From NCBI GenBank assembly GCA_016217625.1, contig JACRHK010000264.1, positions 1 to 8,644 of the forward strand: 8,644 nt of DNA, in the 5' to 3' direction. The notes under the pieces are model-generated. The model made no database searches, was not told the DNA's origin, and worked only from the letters and a program-made list of their open reading frames with translations. Shown here in pieces: positions 4,962 to 8,644 of the stretch; position 1 is the stretch's first letter, and each line of letters opens with the position of its first letter. Position numbers and translations under genes: made by a program. Origin of the DNA: Nitrospirota bacterium (lineage in GTDB: Bacteria; Nitrospirota; RBG-16-64-22; JACRHK01).

Positions 4962-6211
4962 GGCGCTGCCCGCCTTAGCCGAAGATGGGAAAGCCAGGTT
5001 TCAAGCCGCTCGATGACGAGTTCCCTTCGGAGAGCGGCCGGATGGGAATCCGTCGCGCCGGCCGGCTCAGTTATGGCGGGTTCCCGCGCAGGAACGGCCC
5101 GGTTCACCCCCTGTTTAAGAAGGTCCGAGAAGGCCAGCAGCTCCTCGACCCGTTGCCGACAAAGGGCATTGGCGGGATCGCGCGCGAGGAGATCAAGGTA
5201 GACTGCCAGCGCCTGATCGTAGAGGCCTTGCTCCACCAACGCCTCCGCCTCAGATGGCGTGAAGGATGGCGCAGGTTCCTCTGTTGCAACGGCCTCTTCA
5301 AGAGCAGCGGTTCCGGCCGGAACAAATGCGACTTCAGAGGAAACCGCCGCCTCTTCAGCGACTAACGGCTCGAGGCCTTCCTCTCCTGCCTCAAGCGGGA
5401 GTGCTTCCCCGCCTACCCCTGCCCGTCCCTGCCCGTCCGGCAGGCGGGCGGCAGGCAGGGACCAGGCAGGCGCGGCCGATTCCAGGGGCTCCACCACCTC
5501 GGCAGGAAACGCCTCGGTCACTACCGCCTCCTCTGCCGCTTCGGACTGAGCGGGAGACTCCTCCTGAACGATCTCGTAGGTGCTTGCCAGGTCATGGGAG
5601 CGGACGAGCGTCCCTGTTTCAGGAGCGAGATCGACGGGGAGGAACGCTGCCTCTTCGGGTTGCCCCTCCCCGCCTACCCCTGCCCTACCGGCAGGCGGGG
5701 GACTGGCAGGTACGGTGACCGGGCCGGGTGGTCCCTCCGGGATGAGCGCAGAGGCGGCCGGAGCAGGTTCCACGGGCGTCTCGACGCGGGAAGACTGCTC
5801 CAGATGTCCCAGGATCTGGCGGGACTCCTCGTCGCTCGAGTGGAGGTGCAAGACCGCCCGGTACGCGCGAATCGCCTCCGGGATCTGTCCCCGGATCCGG
5901 TAGATCTCACCAAGCCGCTTCTGTGCCAGGAGGTTTTCCGGAGCCAGCTCCACGACCCGCTCAAACTCTTCCTTGGCTTCCTGCAGGTTCCCCTTCTCGA
6001 GCAGGATCTTCCCCAGCGACACCCTGGCGCTGACATAGTGGGGATGGGTGCGAAGCCCGTCTCGCAGCACCTGAACGGCGCGATCGATCTGTCCCTCCTT
6101 CCGGAGCTCCTCGGCAAAGGGGACAAAAAGCGTCGAGAGGGGATCTTTCGCGACCCGTTCAGAGAGCTTCTGAAGCTCCGCACGCAATTTGCTATTCCTC
6201 TCTGTGGCCAT
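4958..6211 (-). CDS. TPR-repeat protein with acidic Pro/Ala linker
   Basis: The 417-residue product has three tetratricopeptide repeats near the N-terminus (about 26-59, 60-93 and 94-127, with core phrases such as YVSARVSLGKILLEKGNLQEAKEEF), a long Glu/Pro/Ala-rich linker (about 142-318), one more TPR-like pair of helices (about 320-352, LVEQGLYDQALAVYLDLLARDP) and a C-terminal helix (395-414, ERLETWLSHLRLRR). It has no signal peptide, so it is probably a cytoplasmic scaffold binding other proteins. The linker holds two near-identical RAGVGGE segments (176-182 and 263-269) encoded by palindromic repeats. An ATG further upstream at 6250 gives 13 extra residues but overlaps the -10 box of the promoter, so I prefer ATG 6211, with GAGGA at 6227-6223 as ribosome site. 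It is coupled by GTGA to the Roadblock gene. No specific function can be assigned. Confidence 0.8.
   Translation of the reverse strand: MATERNSKLRAELQKLSERVAKDPLSTLFVPFAEELRKEGQIDRAVQVLRDGLRTHPHYVSARVSLGKILLEKGNLQEAKEEFERVVELAPENLLAQKRLGEIYRIRGQIPEAIRAYRAVLHLHSSDEESRQILGHLEQSSRVETPVEPAPAASALIPEGPPGPVTVPASPPPAGRAGVGGEGQPEEAAFLPVDLAPETGTLVRSHDLASTYEIVQEESPAQSEAAEEAVVTEAFPAEVVEPLESAAPAWSLPAARLPDGQGRAGVGGEALPLEAGEEGLEPLVAEEAAVSSEVAFVPAGTAALEEAVATEEPAPSFTPSEAEALVEQGLYDQALAVYLDLLARDPANALCRQRVEELLAFSDLLKQGVNRAVPAREPAITEPAGATDSHPAALRRELVIERLETWLSHLRLRRAAP
5407..5470. repeat. GC-rich palindromic insert A inside the TPR gene
   Basis: This 64-base block in the linker-coding part shares with insert B an identical 18-base run (CCCCGCCTACCCCTGCCC, plus strand) and an identical 12-base run (CCGGCAGGCGGG). 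It is self-complementary: GGCAGGGAC and GTCCCTGCC pair around a GCCTGCCGG core. Its reading on the minus strand is LPAARLPDGQGRAGVGGE. The build is that of a dispersed palindromic repeat that has become part of a coding sequence. Confidence 0.7.
5668..5710. repeat. GC-rich palindromic insert B inside the TPR gene
   Basis: A shorter relative of insert A, 43 bases, with the same ends but only two bases, rather than twelve, between the shared 18-base and 12-base runs. The shared part is read in the same frame as in A, giving GRAGVGGE again, and both copies have Pro-Ala at the other end. It also lies in the linker, where extra residues would be tolerated. Confidence 0.7.
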
Positions 6212-6222
6212 CCGCGCCGCGA

Positions 6223-6227
6223 TCCTC
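6223..6227 (-). promoter_or_regulatory. Ribosome binding site of the TPR gene
   Basis: GAGGA lies 11 bases before ATG 6211, a slightly long spacing. It falls inside the expected transcript of the promoter at 6276-6249, unlike the ATG at 6250, and so favours the shorter start. Confidence 0.4.
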
Positions 6228-6248
6228 AACAACAGGGCATGATGAAGC

Positions 6249-6276
6249 ATTGTAACAAAAAAGCTTGAAAAGTCAA
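6249..6276 (-). promoter_or_regulatory. Sigma70-type promoter for the TPR-Roadblock-aroQ unit
   Basis: On the minus strand TTGACT (6276-6271) and TACAAT (6254-6249) each match five of six consensus bases and are separated by 16 bases, which include a T-rich stretch in otherwise GC-rich DNA. Transcription would start near 6242 and read the TPR gene, the Roadblock gene and aroQ, perhaps continuing to efp and beyond. It is the best promoter-like sequence that I see in the window. Confidence 0.7.
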
Positions 6277-6280
6277 GGAG

Positions 6281-6306
6281 AAAAGCCCTCTTCCCTCAGC
6301 AAGAGG
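6281..6306 (-). terminator. Weak terminator-like hairpin after coaBC
   Basis: Just after the coaBC stop the minus strand has CCTCTT and AAGAGG (6306-6301 and 6292-6287), able to form a 6-bp stem with an 8-base loop, followed by GCTTTT. The stem is short and the T run is only four, so any termination would be partial. Its place, between coaBC and a good promoter, fits a boundary between two transcripts. Confidence 0.3.
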
Positions 6307-6310
6307 TCAA

Positions 6311-7606
6311 TCAGGGGACAGACGGCGCGGGGATCCCCTTTCCCCGCCGCATGCGGATGCGAAGGACCCAATCGAGAAGCCGGTGCGCGACGACCCGCTT
6401 GGGCTCGCACGGAGTCCACTCCCGCTCGCCGTCCGCCGTGAGGAACAGGACCCGATTCGTCTCTCCGTCAAACCCCGCACCCGCTTCCGTGATGTCATTG
6501 GCCGCCACAAGGTCCATCCGTTTCCGCGTCAGCTTGTCCCGGGCCTGCGCTTCCAGGTCCTGGGTTTCGGCCGTAAACCCCACCACGATCTGCCCATCGC
6601 GCTTGATCGCCCCCACCCCTTCGAGGACATCGGGTGTCGGCTCCAGGGGGAGCGAGAACGGCTGTCCCGTCTTTTTGAGTTTACTGGAGGACGAGACGGC
6701 AGGGCGATAATCCGCCACGGCCGCCGCCATGACGAGGACCGTCGCGGACGGAAACTGCCTGTGGACGGCGTCCCGCATCTCCTCGGCGGTGATAACCGGG
6801 AGATAGGTGACTCCCGCGGGGGGAGTGAGCGTCGTCGGGCCGCTGATAAGAACGACTTGTGCTCCCCGTTCGCGCGCGGCCTCGGCCAGGGCGAATCCCA
6901 TCCGGCCGGAGGATCGGTTGGAGAGATAGCGCACGGGATCCAGGAACTCTCGCGTGGGGCCGGCCGTCACCAGGACTCGCTCGCCAGCCAAATCATGCCG
7001 GCGCGCGAGGCAATCGACCACTCGTTGGAGGATCGCCGACAGATCGGCCAAACGGCCGACCCCCTCGACTCCACACGCCAACGGTCCCTCCTCCGGAGCC
7101 GCTACCAGCACCCCCCTGCTCTGCAGCAGAGAAAGGTTGGACTGCACCGCCGGATGCTGCCACATCACGGTGTTCATGGCCGGCGCCACCAGGATCGGAC
7201 AGGTCACGGCCAGCGCGGTGGAGGATAGGAGGTCATCGGCGATCCCGTGGGCCAGCTTTCCCAGGAGGTTCGCCGTCGCCGGCGCGATGAGCAAGAGGTC
7301 GGCCTCCCGGGCCAACGCGATATGCCGGATCGCCGCGTCATCCTCACCGCCGATCGCCTCCTCCTCCCGGTCGAGGAACACGCCGTGACCCGAGAGGGTC
7401 TGGAACGTGAGGGGGCCTACGAAGGCCAAGGCATGCCGGCTCAAAATGATCCGAACCTCGGCGCCCTGCTCGCGCAACCGCCGGACGAGGTCCGCCGCCT
7501 TATAAGCCGCGATGCTCCCCGTGACCCCCAGGACGACGCGTTTGCCCGCCAGGGGAAGCTCCCCCGCAGAAGGAGCATCCCGTCGGTTCATCCCTGTCTC
7601 CGTCAT
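6311..7606 (-). CDS. coaBC: Bifunctional phosphopantothenoylcysteine synthetase/decarboxylase
   Basis: CoaBC makes 4'-phosphopantetheine precursor in coenzyme A synthesis: CoaB couples cysteine to phosphopantothenate using CTP, and the flavin enzyme CoaC decarboxylates the product. The 431-residue protein has both parts. CoaC (about 20-200): KRVVLGVTGSIAAYKAADL, catalytic His95 in RHIALAREAD, APAMN (141-145), and Cys178 in ACGVEGVGRLAD on the substrate flap. CoaB (about 205-420): VTAGPTREFLDPVRYLSNRS with Asn230, AAAVADYRP (294-302) and the KLKK lysines (309-312), then DLVAANDI. Every key residue is present. I place the start at ATG 7606, four bases after the rpoZ stop, with GGAGG nine bases before it inside the end of rpoZ; ATG 7591 is a possible alternative. 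Longer readings overlap rpoZ and lack family similarity. Confidence 0.96.
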   Translation of the reverse strand: MTETGMNRRDAPSAGELPLAGKRVVLGVTGSIAAYKAADLVRRLREQGAEVRIILSRHALAFVGPLTFQTLSGHGVFLDREEEAIGGEDDAAIRHIALAREADLLLIAPATANLLGKLAHGIADDLLSSTALAVTCPILVAPAMNTVMWQHPAVQSNLSLLQSRGVLVAAPEEGPLACGVEGVGRLADLSAILQRVVDCLARRHDLAGERVLVTAGPTREFLDPVRYLSNRSSGRMGFALAEAARERGAQVVLISGPTTLTPPAGVTYLPVITAEEMRDAVHRQFPSATVLVMAAAVADYRPAVSSSSKLKKTGQPFSLPLEPTPDVLEGVGAIKRDGQIVVGFTAETQDLEAQARDKLTRKRMDLVAANDITEAGAGFDGETNRVLFLTADGEREWTPCEPKRVVAHRLLDWVLRIRMRRGKGIPAPSVP

Positions 7607-7610
7607 GCCG

Positions 7611-7991
7611 TTACTCCTCCGGCCCGCTCCCCTCCGCGCCCGGCTTCTTGCTCCGGCGCTCCTCAAGGTAGATCCGGACGTCATCCGCCAGCTCCTCCTC
7701 AAGGGCGGGGGTCTCCTCCGCCGGCAACTCCGCCATGGCGATCGCCTTCCGCTTCTGACGGGTGAGCTCCCGGCGCGCCTCCTTCGCCTCCTCGCCCGTG
7801 AGGCACTGGAGTCGGCCGGCCACCACTTCCTCCAGGGCCAGGGTGGTCGACTTGACCGATCTCGAAGGCACCAGCGGTCGCTCCCCCTCCAGGATCTTTC
7901 TGGCGCGCTGCGACGCCATCAAGATGAGACGGTACCGGCTGTCGTACTGCGAGTGGTCCAACTCAATCGGCAGCGAGATCAAATCCGTCAT
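7611..7991 (-). CDS. rpoZ: RNA polymerase omega subunit
   Basis: Omega wraps the C-terminal tail of beta' and aids RNA polymerase assembly; in some bacteria it forms part of a ppGpp site. The 126-residue product carries the omega core: YDSRYRLILMASQRARKILEG (16-36), PLVPSRSVKSTTLALEEVVAGRL (39-61), where omega proteins typically read PLV....K....AL.EI..GKI. A charged, Glu-rich tail follows (about 64-126), with a basic-acidic end (ERRSKKPGAEGSGPEE) that is likely disordered. The start is ATG 7991 because AGGAGG lies six bases before it; an upstream TTG/ATG reading adds 15 residues of spacer. It lies between gmk and coaBC, a common neighbourhood, and its last codons contain the coaBC ribosome site. 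Confidence 0.95.
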   Translation of the reverse strand: MTDLISLPIELDHSQYDSRYRLILMASQRARKILEGERPLVPSRSVKSTTLALEEVVAGRLQCLTGEEAKEARRELTRQKRKAIAMAELPAEETPALEEELADDVRIYLEERRSKKPGAEGSGPEE

Positions 7992-7997
7992 CAAACA

Positions 7998-8003
7998 CCT
8001 CCT
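7998..8003 (-). promoter_or_regulatory. Ribosome binding site of rpoZ
   Basis: A perfect AGGAGG six bases before ATG 7991. It fixes the start of rpoZ and rules out the longer reading that begins at 8036. It is the strongest ribosome site in the window. Confidence 0.75.
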
Positions 8004-8030
8004 ACTCTTTAGCAACGAGCCACGAGTGCT

Positions 8031-8056
8031 GAGCAACGAGTTTCAGCTCATTGCTC
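8031..8056 (-). other. Hairpin between gmk and rpoZ
   Basis: GAGCAACGAG (8031-8040) and CTCATTGCTC (8047-8056) form a 10-bp stem (nine standard pairs and one G-T wobble) around a six-base loop. One arm is part of the heptamer repeat. No T run follows on the minus strand, so it is not a standard terminator; it may shape the mRNA between gmk and rpoZ, for instance as a processing or stability element. That role is inferred. Confidence 0.5.
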
Positions 8057-8077
8057 ATTGCTCATTGCTCATTGCTT
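8046..8077. repeat. Heptamer tandem repeat GCTCATT
   Basis: Four exact copies of GCTCATT (8046-8073) and a partial fifth (GCTT) fill the part of the gmk-rpoZ spacer nearest gmk, beginning seven bases after the gmk stop. A related inverted form (AGCAACGAG, at 8011-8019 and 8032-8040) lies on the rpoZ side. The exact identity of the units points to recent expansion by slippage. Confidence 0.85.
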
Positions 8078-8083
8078 GTCTAT

Positions 8084-8644
8084 TTACCCCGTTCCCGGCC
8101 TGGGCGGACCGAACACCTCGCGGATCCAATCGGCGTCCACCCTGGCCGTGCGCCGCCGCTCCGCCAGGATGACCGCCTGGAGCTCCCGAAGAGCCGAGTC
8201 AAACCCCTCATTCACGATCACGTAGTCGTACAGCGCGTAATCGGCAATCTCGTCCTTGGCGCGTCCCATGCGCCGTTGGATCTCCTGCTCGGCATCGGAC
8301 TTCCGGCCGCGGAGACGCCGCAGGAGATCCTCCAGCGAAGGGGGGAGGATGAAAATGAACACCCCGTCACGAAACTGTCTCCGGATCTGCATCGCCCCCT
8401 GCGTGTCGATGTCGAGGAGAACGTCCTGTCCCATTTCAATCCGCGAGTGGATCTCCTCCCGCTTGGTCCCGTAGAGATGGCCGTGCACCTCCGCCCATTC
8501 CACAAACGCATCCTGCGCGACCAGCGTCTGAAAGGCCTCCCGGGCCACGAAATAGTAGTCACGGCCGCCCACCTCGCCCAACCGCGGGGGACGGGTGGTC
8601 ACCGAGACGGAGTGTTGGAGGTTCGACACGATGAGGCTGACCTG
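8084..8644 (-). CDS. gmk: Guanylate kinase (5' end outside window)
   Basis: Gmk phosphorylates GMP (and dGMP) to the diphosphate with ATP, feeding GTP and dGTP supply. The visible 186 residues lack the N-terminus with the P-loop, which lies past the high-coordinate edge; the GTG at 8629 is internal, as the frame stays open to the last base (QVSLIV...). Present are the GMP-binding region SVSVTTRPPRLGEVGGRDYYFV, FVEWAEVHGHLYGT, the VLLDIDTQGAMQIRR strand and helix (family LDIDxQGA), the lid RLRGRKSDAEQEIQRRM and the final helices YDYVIVNEGFDSALRELQAVILAERRR. The sequence is normal throughout. It leads directly toward rpoZ, a frequent order in bacteria. Confidence 0.95.
   Translation of the reverse strand, partial: QVSLIVSNLQHSVSVTTRPPRLGEVGGRDYYFVAREAFQTLVAQDAFVEWAEVHGHLYGTKREEIHSRIEMGQDVLLDIDTQGAMQIRRQFRDGVFIFILPPSLEDLLRRLRGRKSDAEQEIQRRMGRAKDEIADYALYDYVIVNEGFDSALRELQAVILAERRRTARVDADWIREVFGPPRPGTG

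Noticed and set aside
7607..7702. Longer coaBC start at 7702
   Set aside because: The 32 added residues are an alternate-frame reading of rpoZ, and ATG 7606 has a fitting ribosome site.
7992..8083. Promoter for rpoZ (TTGCTC and GCTAAA on the minus strand)
   Set aside because: Both boxes are poor matches and lie within repeat sequence; too weak to claim.
8629..8644. GTG at 8629 as the gmk start
   Set aside because: The frame stays open to the window edge, and a start there would lack the P-loop that guanylate kinases need.

Overview
The window is a GC-rich stretch of bacterial chromosome in which every supported gene lies on the minus strand, so the reading order runs from high to low coordinates. 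The gene content is mainly core housekeeping: gmk, rpoZ, coaBC, a TPR protein, a Roadblock/LC7 protein, aroQ, efp, accB, accC and thiE, then an unrecognised nuclease-like gene and the first codons of an exported protein. This arrangement (gmk-rpoZ-coaBC, and aroQ-efp-accB-accC) together with the high GC suggests a Gram-negative, probably environmental lineage such as NC10/Methylomirabilota, Nitrospirota or Desulfobacterota. That placement is an inference from gene order and style, not a proof.

Region by region (in transcription order): 8644-8084 is the 3' part of gmk (its P-loop lies outside the window). 8083-7992 is a spacer with a heptamer tandem repeat and a hairpin. 7991-6311 holds rpoZ and coaBC, tightly coupled. 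6310-6212 carries a weak terminator-like hairpin and a very good sigma70-type promoter. 6211-4153 holds the TPR protein, the Roadblock protein and aroQ, joined by two 4-base stop/start overlaps (GTGA and CTGA); aroQ appears to start at CTG. 4152-4106 is an octamer tandem repeat. 4105-1071 holds efp, accB, accC and thiE with gaps of 7 and 17 bases and a 1-base overlap. 1070-950 is the largest non-coding gap (121 bases) and carries a short GTGACC-type repeat and a 44-base palindromic element. 949-44 is the PD-(D/E)XK-like gene, overlapping by GTGA the start of a gene with a signal-peptide-like N-terminus that runs off the window.

Functionally, the genes feed central processes: guanine nucleotide supply and RNA polymerase assembly (gmk, rpoZ), coenzyme A synthesis (coaBC), the shikimate pathway (aroQ), rescue of ribosomes stalled at polyproline (efp), malonyl-CoA formation for fatty acids (accB, accC) and thiamine synthesis (thiE). 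The TPR/Roadblock pair is likely a regulatory or scaffold module riding on the aroQ transcript.

The least ordinary items are the uncharacterised winged-helix plus PD-(D/E)XK-like protein with its coupled exported partner, two related GC-rich palindromic inserts carried in the same reading frame inside the TPR gene, the apparent CTG start of aroQ, and the fact that three of the four uncoupled gene junctions carry short 6-8 base tandem repeats starting at or just after a stop codon.
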